This document shows, piece by piece, positions 16,883-25,320 of a stretch of 64,000 bases of DNA; positions within the stretch are counted from its first letter, which is position 1; every line of letters starts with the position of its first letter. The translations under genes and the position numbers were made by a program. Below the pieces are notes generated by a model. That model was not told the origin of the DNA. It worked only from the letters and a program-made list of their open reading frames with translations, and did no database searches. The DNA comes from an uncultured Hungatella sp. (lineage in GTDB: Bacteria; Bacillota; Clostridia; Lachnospirales; Lachnospiraceae), in the NCBI GenBank assembly GCA_949879795.1, contig CATLBR010000001.1, forward strand, positions 124,001 to 188,000, given 5' to 3'.

Positions 16883-17638
16883 TTAAATTCTGGCAGCGTG
16901 ATTCAGCAGATAGACTTCTGCTTCAGGATTCCATAAGCCGTTATGCCCGCTGCAGATCTCATGGAGACCCTTCATCAGCGGGTCGTCGCTTAGGCCAAAA
17001 CTGCTGATTGCTGTCAGAGGAAATGACAAGTGGGAATAAAACAATTTTTGCCCCGGATCGCTATCCTCTGTTAAAAGTTCCTTTGCCTCGGAGTCAATTC
17101 CCCCGATATGGGTGACAAATACTGCCGGTTCCAGGACGCCTGACGCTGCCAGGGAAACGGCTTTCCTTATGTCTTCCAGGCTGCAGCCCCATGCCTGCCC
17201 TTCTCTGCTTTTCATTCCCGCGGTCAACGCGTTGGCAGTGGGAACCGCCAGAGCGCCATAATAAAAAGCGCTGTGATCATAAGAAATCACTTTCCCGGCC
17301 TGTATATAGGATTCCGGAATGACGGCATACTGAGAACATCCTCCCAGATACCGGAAATCGGAATTCTTTCGATCCTCATCGCTCAGGACAATCGCGATTC
17401 TTTCTCTGATTTTGTATTGTCCTTCCAGATTCTTTCCGATGCCGACCACCTTTCCTCCAAATTCTCTTCCTAGGATATAGGGAATATCTTCTGGGTCAGA
17501 TGTTTTCTCCCTGTCAATTTTTTTAGGCGAGTTTACGACTACCTCCATCAAAAGTTCGTTATCCTGAATCTCAGGCAATTCTAATTCTACCTGTTTTATC
17601 TCATTCTTTCCAGCCAGTTCCAGTGCCTTTGTAATCAT
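16883..17638 (-). pseudogene. sorbose-1-phosphate-reductase-like dehydrogenase lacking its Rossmann domain
   Basis: An open 251-residue frame with a GroES-like N-terminal domain of the medium-chain dehydrogenases (PYILGREFGGKVVGIGKNLEG around residue 55) and a C-terminal part like L-sorbose-1-phosphate reductases (GVLEPAVFVTHIGGIDS, HNGLWNPEAEVYLLNHA). Intact relatives are about 400-420 residues and have a nucleotide-binding Rossmann domain between these parts. Here residue ~140 (LAVPTANALTAGMK) joins almost directly to the C-terminal helix near residue 155, so the GxGxxG coenzyme site is missing. The reading frame is kept and a ribosome site is present, so a product may be made, but it should not bind NAD(P) in the normal way. 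I call it a probable pseudogene by in-frame deletion. Confidence 0.7.
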
Positions 17639-17736
17639 TGTTTTCTCCTTGGATTTTAAAATATTATGGGCGTTTGCCGCTTCTGGCGATAACCAAAAGC
17701 AGCAAATACAGCCCTATTGCTTACAAGCATCTGAAT

Positions 17737-18588
17737 TTAATATGTAAAGAATGTAGGATCCATGCAGTTGGGGGCGAAATTGTTGACGCTGCGTTCTACA
17801 TTCAGCCCATTCAACGCGATCATGTCGTCGGTATCCAGCTCAAAATCGAATATATCGATATTTTCTTTCATGTGACCGGCGCTGGTGGAACGCGGGATCG
17901 GAACGATTCCTGACTGCAGGTGCCATCTGATGACCACTTGGGTCGGTGTCTTCTCATGTTTGGCGGCGATGCCAGCCACCGTCGGATTGTCCAGATAGAG
18001 GCCATGGGCAAGGGGCTGATATGCCTCTAAGAAAATGCCATGTTTCTGGCAGTAATCTCTGATTAGGAGGCGCTGGTACGAGGGATGGCATTCCATCTGG
18101 TTAACCGCTGGAATCACTGTTGATTTCTCATAAAGAGTTTCCAGCTGTTCAATATTAAAGTTGCTGACGCCGATGGCGCGGGCTTTGCCGGCTTCGTAAA
18201 TTTCAATCATTTTCTGCCATGTGATGAGATATTTATGGGGAGCCGGCCAGTGAATCATATACAGGTCGACATAATCCGTCTGAAGTTTCTCCAGACTTTC
18301 CTCGAAGGCTTCTATGACACGATCCTTTCCCATATCCGTCGACCAGATTTTCGTGCCGATGAAAAATTCCTCGCGGGGAATCCCGCTCTCCTTGATGGCT
18401 GCGCCCAAGGCCCGCTCGCTGTCATATCTTGCGGCAGAATCAAACTTCCTGAATCCTGTTTTGATGGCTTCCAGAATAATTGCCTTCTTCTCGTCATCTG
18501 TCTGGGCAAGGCGCACGGTTCCGAAGCCGAACTGCGGCATTTTGATGCCGTTATTTAATGTGATGGTTGTGTTAAGACTGCGTCTCAT
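17737..18588 (-). CDS. aldo/keto reductase (2,5-diketogluconate reductase type)
   Basis: 283 residues of the aldo-keto reductase barrel. The catalytic tetrad is visible: D50 and Y55 in FDSAARYDSE, K80 in GTKIW, and H113 in YMIHWPAP. GVSNFNIEQL and the coenzyme-binding IPRSTSAGHMKENIDIFDF near residue 235-255 follow. The family reduces aldehydes, ketoses and keto-sugar acids with NADPH. It is the gene after the solute-binding protein in a minus-strand operon, with CAGGAGG just before ATG 18588. It is likely a pathway enzyme for the imported sugar or sugar acid. Confidence 0.92.
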   Translation of the reverse strand: MRRSLNTTITLNNGIKMPQFGFGTVRLAQTDDEKKAIILEAIKTGFRKFDSAARYDSERALGAAIKESGIPREEFFIGTKIWSTDMGKDRVIEAFEESLEKLQTDYVDLYMIHWPAPHKYLITWQKMIEIYEAGKARAIGVSNFNIEQLETLYEKSTVIPAVNQMECHPSYQRLLIRDYCQKHGIFLEAYQPLAHGLYLDNPTVAGIAAKHEKTPTQVVIRWHLQSGIVPIPRSTSAGHMKENIDIFDFELDTDDMIALNGLNVERSVNNFAPNCMDPTFFTY

Positions 18589-18639
18589 ATGATCCTCCTG
18601 AAAATTATATATTTGTGTTTTATTAAAACCATAATATTG

Positions 18640-19974
18640 TCAATAGGCCTCTCCATAAGCGGCATAGGCCTCGCCCAGGGCTGCGAGAGCCTCATCCCTT
18701 GTCATGTCGCCGGCCAGGAATCTCTGAACCTTTTCTACGATTTCGTTATTTACCGATGCGTTGGTAAGGGCGCGCATAACATGGGAATTATTGTTTGCGA
18801 CTCCTTCAATAGCCGCATAAGAATATTCGTCGACCATATCCCTGGTGATCTTAAAATTCTCAACTACAGGCAGGCACCCCACCTCTTCCGTCAGTATTGC
18901 CGCCACCTCCGGACTGGTAAAGAACCAGTCCAAAAGTTCTCTTGCCGCCTTATTCGTCGCTTCATCAGAAGTGTTGGAAAGACCGAATCCTTGGATATTT
19001 ACTGTATAGTAAGAGCCGCCGGAATCGTTTACACAGTAGGGCCCGATCCTGTACTTTGAAATCCAGTTTTCATTATATTTCTGTGAAGCTGCCGCCAGAT
19101 TTGTGCCCCCTGTGGTATAATACGAGTATTGTTCATTAAACAGATTCATTTCACCAGTCGTCTTATCGATCTGGAATACATCATCTACTGCATGGTCCTT
19201 ATTAAACATCATCCAATCAAAATACTCGTTCCATCCCTGATTGCTGACGACATCAACATTTCCTTCCACCAGGTCATTGTAAGCTGCAACGGCATCGTCA
19301 TGATTGAGATACAGCGGTACATTTCCCAGATGGTCGTAAAGAAGATGGGTATTGGTTATCAGGTCAAGCCCTCCGGGAAGCCCGGCGGCCTCCATCTTGG
19401 CGACGGCGTCTTCCATCTCGGATCTAGTTTTCGGAACGTCTTCATATCCTACCTTTTGGAGATTCTCGATATTCCAGACAGTGCCGTGGATCTCATAATT
19501 ATAAGTAATCCCATATATGCCTCCGTCCCAGGTATAGGGATCAAGATATTCCGCTTTAACGTTCTTGGCGGCTTCTGTGTCGCTGACTTCCTGCAGGTAT
19601 TCTTTCCATTCCTTGCCGGCAACATCCGTGCTTAAATTAAATATATTCGGAAGTGTTCCAGCCGCCAGCATAGCTTTTAGGTTTGTATTGTATTCGGAGG
19701 AGTTTGCGGTGTACACATTGATCTCCTTAATTTCCGGGTGATCTGCCTTGTATATATCGAAAATCTTCTCGTAGGCATCCGCCCAGTCTCCCTTGTAGCT
19801 TGCCCACGTCAGGGAAATTTCCCCCTGCCGCGGCGTTTCTGATGTTGCTGCCTTATCCGCTTTTCCAGCCTTTGCCGGTTCCGTATCCGGGATGCCGGGG
19901 GAGGGTTTTTCACATCCGGCAAGCATTGCTGCTATAAGTAATCCTCCCATTAGCTGTTTTACGGTTTTTTTCAT
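18640..19974 (-). CDS. ABC transporter sugar-binding lipoprotein
   Basis: A family 1 extracellular solute-binding protein of about 444 residues. A lipoprotein signal peptide ends in LAGC, with the lipid-attached Cys at residue 21. The mature protein has the alternating-lobe pattern of CUT1 sugar-binding proteins (AKMEAAGLPGGLDLI, YYTTGGTNLAAASQKY, AARELLDWFFTSPEVA). ATG 19974 is chosen over an ATG 21 bases upstream because AAAGGAGG lies at the right distance only for the inner codon. It is followed by the aldo-keto reductase and preceded by two permease genes. No ABC ATPase gene is in the operon, as is usual for CUT1 systems that share an MsmX-type ATPase. Confidence 0.93.
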   Translation of the reverse strand: MKKTVKQLMGGLLIAAMLAGCEKPSPGIPDTEPAKAGKADKAATSETPRQGEISLTWASYKGDWADAYEKIFDIYKADHPEIKEINVYTANSSEYNTNLKAMLAAGTLPNIFNLSTDVAGKEWKEYLQEVSDTEAAKNVKAEYLDPYTWDGGIYGITYNYEIHGTVWNIENLQKVGYEDVPKTRSEMEDAVAKMEAAGLPGGLDLITNTHLLYDHLGNVPLYLNHDDAVAAYNDLVEGNVDVVSNQGWNEYFDWMMFNKDHAVDDVFQIDKTTGEMNLFNEQYSYYTTGGTNLAAASQKYNENWISKYRIGPYCVNDSGGSYYTVNIQGFGLSNTSDEATNKAARELLDWFFTSPEVAAILTEEVGCLPVVENFKITRDMVDEYSYAAIEGVANNNSHVMRALTNASVNNEIVEKVQRFLAGDMTRDEALAALGEAYAAYGEAY

Positions 19975-20050
19975 TTTGGATCCTCCTTTTTTCATTTTAT
20001 AAATTTAATTATGGGAATTTAAATTAAAATTTTATGTATGGCGACAGCAT

Positions 20051-20878
20051 TCAGCCTTTCACGGCTCCAGAAACCATGCCGTCTATGATGCTTCTCTGGC
20101 AGATAATAAACACGGCGACCGGCAATATCATAGCTAGGACCACTGCCGGAAGCAGATAATCCCACCGAACCAGATATTCTCCGCTGAACACTTTTAACGC
20201 GATCTGCATGGTGTACATGGACTTTTTTGTTCCCAGCATCAGCTGCGGCGTCAGGTAGTCATTCCAGAACCAGAATACGTTTAAAATCGAGTATGTCAGC
20301 ACAATAGTGCGCAGCAGCGGAAAGATTACCAGGAAATACATGCTGAAAGGTGTACATCCATCCATGATGGCAGCCTCTTCAAGCTCTGTGGGGATCGATT
20401 TTACGGCTCCGTATGTCAGAAAAACTACTGTGGAACATCCCATTCCCAGATACACGAAACTGATTCCCAGCAGGCTGCCATGTAGATGGAACCATTTCGT
20501 GATTGAAATTACAGGAATCATAATTGACTGAAACGGTACAGCCATCGCCGCGATCAGCAGAAAATAAAGTAGATTATTCAGCTTTCCCGGATGCCTGATC
20601 AGCCAGTATCCAGCCATGGTAGCAAACAGAATATGGAGAAAACTGGCGATAAACGTTATAACCAGCGTATTCATCATTGTATGCCAGAAATTCATTTTCT
20701 CCATAGCCCGTGCATAATTCTCAACATGCCAGATTTTAGGGATGCTCATGATATCTTCACCGATTTCCGGCAGTGTCTTAAATGAATTTACCAGCACCAG
20801 ATAGAACGGAAGCAGCACGATTGCCGCCATCAGAACCATAACGGCTGTCAATAAAATGTTCTTTTTCTTCAGATTCAC
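20051..20878 (-). CDS. CUT1 ABC sugar permease, MalG type
   Basis: 275 residues with six hydrophobic segments and the permease EAA loop (LEEAAIMDGCTPFSMYFLVIFPLL). The start is GTG at 20878, which overlaps the stop of the upstream permease by four bases (GTGA) and has AAGGGAGGTG in front. A longer open frame to 20965 lies wholly inside the other gene and has no ribosome site. With the preceding permease it forms the membrane channel for the sugar delivered by the lipoprotein encoded next. Confidence 0.92.
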   Translation of the reverse strand: MNLKKKNILLTAVMVLMAAIVLLPFYLVLVNSFKTLPEIGEDIMSIPKIWHVENYARAMEKMNFWHTMMNTLVITFIASFLHILFATMAGYWLIRHPGKLNNLLYFLLIAAMAVPFQSIMIPVISITKWFHLHGSLLGISFVYLGMGCSTVVFLTYGAVKSIPTELEEAAIMDGCTPFSMYFLVIFPLLRTIVLTYSILNVFWFWNDYLTPQLMLGTKKSMYTMQIALKVFSGEYLVRWDYLLPAVVLAMILPVAVFIICQRSIIDGMVSGAVKG

Positions 20879-21753
20879 GCCTGCACCTCCCTTCGTGATG
20901 TTATCGATACCTGAATCAGAGAAATCACAAGAATTACCGCTATAAAAATCAGGGACTTTGCACATCCGTATCCCATGGCATTCTCATCAAAAGCTGTTTT
21001 GTAGATGTTATAGGCAATAGATTCCGACGACCTGTAAGGATTGCCGTCTGTCAGTGAAAGATTGACGTCATAAACCTTCATGCAGGTTAGAAAACTGATA
21101 AACAGGCATCTTGTGATTGTGGACATCAGAAGGGGAAGGATAATCCGGAAAATAACTTGTATGGCGTTTGCCCCGTCAATTCTTGCAGATTCTATTATAT
21201 CCACAGGGATCACGGAGATTCCTGCTATATACAAAAGCATCACATATCCAAGAATTGACCAAACCTGTACGATCACCATGGCCCCAAAAGCAGTTTCTGT
21301 TGTTCCCAGCCAGCTTAGTCCGAATAAGTCGATTTCCGTCGTTTGATGCAATACAGGAAAAAATTTCAGGAATATGAATTTCCATACAAACCCAAGCACC
21401 AGCCCTCCCAACACATATGGCAGATAAAATGCGGCCCTCAGGACATTTCTGCCAGGTATTTCCCTGGACAGTGCATACGCTGTGATAAAACCCAATATAT
21501 TCGCGAATACTACGGAAAGCAGCGAAAACATCAGTGTGAATTTCATGGAATACCAGTAATGCTTATCGGCTGCCAACACCGCAAAATTATGGAATCCTAC
21601 GAATTCTTTAACAGCTGAAATGCCGTTCCAGCTTGTCAGGGAATACCAAACAGCAGATAACATCGGCAATATTTTTACGATTGTGAAGAAGGCTATGGTC
21701 GGCGCGACAAATATCACTTCATACATTATTTGTTTTCTTCGATAAGTACTCAA
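20875..21753 (-). CDS. CUT1 ABC sugar permease, MalF type
   Basis: 292 residues, about six membrane spans, with the inner-membrane permease signature ESARIDGANAIQVIFRIILPLL (EAA loop) near residue 200. It is the first gene of the minus-strand operon that continues with the second permease, binding protein, aldo-keto reductase, dehydrogenase remnant, Gfo/Idh enzyme and YhcH protein. The divergent YesM/YesN pair across the 328-bp gap is the likely regulator. Confidence 0.92.
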   Translation of the reverse strand: MSTYRRKQIMYEVIFVAPTIAFFTIVKILPMLSAVWYSLTSWNGISAVKEFVGFHNFAVLAADKHYWYSMKFTLMFSLLSVVFANILGFITAYALSREIPGRNVLRAAFYLPYVLGGLVLGFVWKFIFLKFFPVLHQTTEIDLFGLSWLGTTETAFGAMVIVQVWSILGYVMLLYIAGISVIPVDIIESARIDGANAIQVIFRIILPLLMSTITRCLFISFLTCMKVYDVNLSLTDGNPYRSSESIAYNIYKTAFDENAMGYGCAKSLIFIAVILVISLIQVSITSRREVQA

Positions 21754-22081
21754 CTGTAGTCACCTCCTCTCTGTTTTTTGCATATCCTTTTGATGCTCCA
21801 TGTTGTCTGTTTATGACATAATTATAGCTCTATATTTTGCGTTTATATATAAATATTCCAAACATTCATATGCCTCTGTTCACTAATGGTTGTATATTTT
21901 TCACATTTTTATGAGCTGTATTTCCACAAAAGTTGATTTATTATATAATCGAAAATTGATTATATATACTTTTTATAGTAAAATTATTATATGATCTAAG
22001 AAGCAAAAGCAGCTGTTTATAGTCGGGGCGACAGAGCGAAAAGCTGTGTTGAAGTAAAAAGGCAGGAAAGGGGATATTGTT
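21754..22081. other. AT-rich divergent intergenic region
   Basis: 328 bp without a gene, strongly AT-rich, between the divergent sugar operon and the two-component genes. It holds the plus-strand promoter annotated at 21956-21984 and must contain the minus-strand operon promoter, for which only a lone TATAAT (minus, 21826-21821) could be found without a good -35 box. Such a weak promoter would fit control by an activator. Confidence 0.6.
21956..21984 (+). promoter_or_regulatory. putative promoter of the two-component genes
   Basis: TTGATT at 21956-21961, 17 bases, TAAAAT at 21979-21984. It lies about 100 bases upstream of the kinase start. The surrounding DNA is so AT-rich that chance matches are possible. 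Confidence 0.45.
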
Positions 22082-23908
22082 GTGGATGTGGTTTACAATA
22101 ATTTTCATTTGTCTGACTGGATGCATAGCATTCAAAGCAGATTTTATTTTTCCAATATCATAGCAGCTGTTTTTTTTACCATATTTGCATTGTTTTATTG
22201 GAATATTATTCTGTTTTCCGAACGGATAGACAATCAGATTGATACGGTATCACAACTTTCCGATCAAATAGATTACACGGTTACCTCACTGAACGCTAAT
22301 TTGAACGGCATCTTCTATTATCATAATGCTGATTCAAATCTTAGAGACGCCTATAGATATTTCTCAGAAATCGACGGTGGTCTTGTTGGCTCCGATATGC
22401 ATATAAGAGATGATCTTCAGAAGACTCTCGATATGCTGGTTTACCTGAACACGCACATTTCTGCTGCTGTTTATGTAAATAATCAGGAGTCAGTTTATAT
22501 CTACTCCTCTGGTTTTTACGAACAGCCGGAGATTCTAAAAAACTGTATCAGGAGCCACGTCGCCAGCATCAGAAAACATTATGGGTCTCCGGTGGAAATC
22601 ATGGTAAACCGTGAAAGGCGCAAGCTGCTCCCCATCGTTAAGCGGATTACAGATCTGAACACAGGTAAAGGGATTGGGTATCTTGCCGTATATGTGGATA
22701 TCAATATGTTTTTTCCCGAATTAGATGCCAAAACAGGAGTTTCTTCTGGATATAATACGGCGATTTTCTCTGCCGCAAATGGAGAACTTATTTATACAAC
22801 GAATATCAGCCCGAACTACTTTTCCGACAGTGGAGACTTTCAGTCTGTTTATGACCTATATCAGTATGTGACAGACCATATGGATTCTTCAAGAGGCTGC
22901 AGTGCGTATCATTCTGGGATCATATTGTCCTCTGAAAAAAATAACTCCTCTGAATGGCAGATTATAAAATTTTCCAAAGATTTATCAAATAAATCTTCCT
23001 TAAGTGTATCGGTTCTTCATTATTTATATTTATGTGTTTTATTTTTGACATTTTTAATGATATTCAGCTTTTTCATTTCCAAAGCTATCACAAAGGATTT
23101 ACGGGAATTCTGCAGGCTGATTAAAAAAGTGGATCTCCACAAAATGAATGAGATTCATCTCGAGCACAGAACCTATATTGAATTAGAAGACTTGATTAAA
23201 GGTTATAATCGCATGATCCAGAAACTGAATGAGGGCATTCAAAAAGAATACCTGTATGATCTCCGTCAGAAAGAGATGCAGATCAAAGTGCTGAACTACC
23301 AGATCAATCCTCATTTCCTCTACAACGCGTTAAACCTGATCAGTTCTCTGGCAGTTTTACATCATATACCGACTGTCAGCCAGATTTCTGTTGCGATGAG
23401 CGATATGTTCCGATACAGTATTTCCAACAGGCAGTTTGTGACGATTGAAGATGAATTAAATAATTTAAAGCGGTATATCTTGATTCAGGATCTGCGGTTT
23501 CCGGGGAAATTTGATGTGATGTATGATGTGGAAGATGGTGTGCTTTCAAACTTCTGCGTCAAATTTCTTATGCAGCCTTTGGCGGAAAATTGCTTTAAGC
23601 ACGCTTTTCATTTCAACGGAGACCATAAAGGCATATTTCTGATCGAAGTAAGAATCAGGCGAGACCAGAACATTGTCCGTATTTCCATAACCGATAATGG
23701 CTGTGGGATAGATGAAGAATGTCTTCAAAAGCTGAATGACCGTTTGCAAAGCGCTGAAAATTATGTACAGGCTGCGGACTGCTGCATTGGACTCTGGAAT
23801 GTCAGCAAGCGGATTGCCGCATATTATGGGAGCCAATACGGAATCCTTGTGTCAAGCAAAAAGGGCTTTTATACAACGGTTGCCCTGACGATACCATATA
23901 TTGAATGA
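22082..23908 (+). CDS. YesM-type sensor histidine kinase
   Basis: 608 residues. An N-terminal membrane span (about 23-45), an extracytoplasmic sensor region of roughly 250 residues, and a second span (about 310-335) precede a HAMP-like linker and the His_kinase domain with the phospho-accepting H-box QINPHFLYNALNLISSLA. The ATPase domain has ITDNGCGIDEECL and a G-rich end. This is the class that pairs with AraC-type response regulators and senses extracellular sugars or binding proteins. The start is GTG 22082 after GGAAAGGGG. The partner gene follows by 51 bases, and the divergent ABC operon is the expected target. Confidence 0.93.
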   Translation: MDVVYNNFHLSDWMHSIQSRFYFSNIIAAVFFTIFALFYWNIILFSERIDNQIDTVSQLSDQIDYTVTSLNANLNGIFYYHNADSNLRDAYRYFSEIDGGLVGSDMHIRDDLQKTLDMLVYLNTHISAAVYVNNQESVYIYSSGFYEQPEILKNCIRSHVASIRKHYGSPVEIMVNRERRKLLPIVKRITDLNTGKGIGYLAVYVDINMFFPELDAKTGVSSGYNTAIFSAANGELIYTTNISPNYFSDSGDFQSVYDLYQYVTDHMDSSRGCSAYHSGIILSSEKNNSSEWQIIKFSKDLSNKSSLSVSVLHYLYLCVLFLTFLMIFSFFISKAITKDLREFCRLIKKVDLHKMNEIHLEHRTYIELEDLIKGYNRMIQKLNEGIQKEYLYDLRQKEMQIKVLNYQINPHFLYNALNLISSLAVLHHIPTVSQISVAMSDMFRYSISNRQFVTIEDELNNLKRYILIQDLRFPGKFDVMYDVEDGVLSNFCVKFLMQPLAENCFKHAFHFNGDHKGIFLIEVRIRRDQNIVRISITDNGCGIDEECLQKLNDRLQSAENYVQAADCCIGLWNVSKRIAAYYGSQYGILVSSKKGFYTTVALTIPYIE

Positions 23909-23959
23909 ACTCGGACGGATGAAAAACGGATTTTATAATGAAGCGAGGAGTGAACATAT

Positions 23960-25075
23960 ATGAAAATTATGGTTGTAGACGATGAATATTATGCCCGCGA
24001 AGCATTAGTCAATGTTATAGAGCGTTCACTCTCAGGCCAAACAGATACGTTTATTCAGGCTTTTGATTCCGCACAAAAGGCTATTGAAGCCATGCCGGGC
24101 TTTGTCCCGGATATCCTTTTTACAGATATTCGCATGGACGAAATGACCGGCCTTGAGCTATGTGAATTTGTACATCATAATTTTTCATCCGTTACTTTGG
24201 TCATTATCAGTGGTTATGCCGATTTTGGCTATGCTCAGAAGGCAATCCGCTTCAATGTGAGCCGCTATCTCACCAAGCCTGTCAGCGAAAGCGATATTCA
24301 GGAAATCCTGCAGCAGTTCGTCTTTAAATCTCGGACAAATCCATCAGGCTCGTTTCACCCGAATGATATCCCTGCACCGGACAGCAGTTCGACCCCTGTC
24401 AGTTCAGATGAAATAACAAACATAATCAATGTTTCGTCCTGCCGCCTGATTCGCCATTATATGACAGAGAGGAATCTTTTTTCTCTCATGGAAATACTAA
24501 GGGAATCTTTTGATATTTTCTTGGCTGATTATGGGTGCGGCAAAGCCATGTCCAAAAAATATTTTTCCAGCATTTTCGGACTGCTCCAAAGCCACGAAAC
24601 AAAACTGGAGCAAAATGAGGAATTCGCCTTTTTTAAAAAGGATGTGCTAGAGAAATCGAACCAGATATCCGACACGGCATCAGCCTATGAATTGATGAAT
24701 GAGGTTCTGCGTTATTTAGAAGTTGCTTTGACAGACAATATAAAGCAGGAGGCCTCGTTGGCAGAAAAGATAATTGCTTATATAGAAAATCATTATTTTG
24801 AAGATCTCAACATGAATGACATTGCGAAAAATGTTTTCTTTATCAGCCCCAATTATTTAAGCAAGCTGGTGAACGATGCGACCGGCTTGAGATTTTCGAA
24901 ATATTTGCTGAAAATCCGTATGGAAAATGCTCGGAAAATACTTGCGCGTGAGGATCTGAGTATTTCTGAAGTGGCTCAGCTGACGGGATACAACTCAGAG
25001 TCACATTTTATTCAGCTTTTTAAAAAATATTACGGAAAGACTCCGAAGCACTATCGGTCTGCATTATTGAAGTAA
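23960..25075 (+). CDS. YesN-type AraC-family response regulator
   Basis: 371 residues. The receiver domain has the acidic pair D7-D8, the phosphorylation site D56 (FTDIRMDEMTG) and the conserved lysine in RYLTKPV. The C-terminal 100 residues form an AraC DNA-binding domain with two helix-turn-helices (YFEDLNMNDIAKNVFFISP and ISEVAQLTGYNSESHFIQLF). It is the partner of the upstream kinase and is likely to activate the divergent sugar operon. Confidence 0.94.
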   Translation: MKIMVVDDEYYAREALVNVIERSLSGQTDTFIQAFDSAQKAIEAMPGFVPDILFTDIRMDEMTGLELCEFVHHNFSSVTLVIISGYADFGYAQKAIRFNVSRYLTKPVSESDIQEILQQFVFKSRTNPSGSFHPNDIPAPDSSSTPVSSDEITNIINVSSCRLIRHYMTERNLFSLMEILRESFDIFLADYGCGKAMSKKYFSSIFGLLQSHETKLEQNEEFAFFKKDVLEKSNQISDTASAYELMNEVLRYLEVALTDNIKQEASLAEKIIAYIENHYFEDLNMNDIAKNVFFISPNYLSKLVNDATGLRFSKYLLKIRMENARKILAREDLSISEVAQLTGYNSESHFIQLFKKYYGKTPKHYRSALLK

Positions 25076-25092
25076 ACTTTCTTATTTTTCTG

Positions 25093-25121
25093 TTGACTTC
25101 CGCACAGATATTTTGTACAAT
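25093..25121 (+). promoter_or_regulatory. sigma-A promoter for the altronate dehydratase gene
   Basis: TTGACT at 25093-25098, a 17-base spacer, and TACAAT at 25116-25121. It is a near-consensus promoter about 200 bases ahead of the start codon, leaving a long leader. The operator at 25123-25140 overlaps the transcription start. Confidence 0.75.
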
Positions 25122-25122
25122 G

Positions 25123-25140
25123 AATGTAAGCGCTTACATT
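25123..25140. promoter_or_regulatory. 18-bp perfect palindrome, CcpA cre or LacI-type operator
   Basis: AATGTAAGCGCTTACATT is fully self-complementary. Its core TGTAAGCGCTTACA matches the catabolite-responsive element consensus of CcpA and the central-CG operators of other LacI-family repressors. Lying directly after the -10 box, it would block initiation when bound, giving glucose repression of hexuronate use or control by an unlinked LacI protein. Confidence 0.8.
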
Positions 25141-25320
25141 TGCGAGAGCAGCAGTAAAAACGCTTTATTTCGGCATACTAGGAGTCAGAGAACTCTGCCT
25201 GCAGAGATAAGACGGAAATTTGAGGCGCCTGAATTCTGGTTTTGGGCAGTTTCGGGTTTGCGTGTGGGAAGAATGCCGTGAAGACGTTTTCCATAATAAT
25301 AAAATGAGGAGAAAGAGAAG

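Noticed and set aside
21754-22081. AT-rich gap considered as a replication origin
   Set aside because: There are no DnaA-box clusters and no dnaA, parAB or rep gene nearby. It is the promoter region between two divergent sugar-use units.
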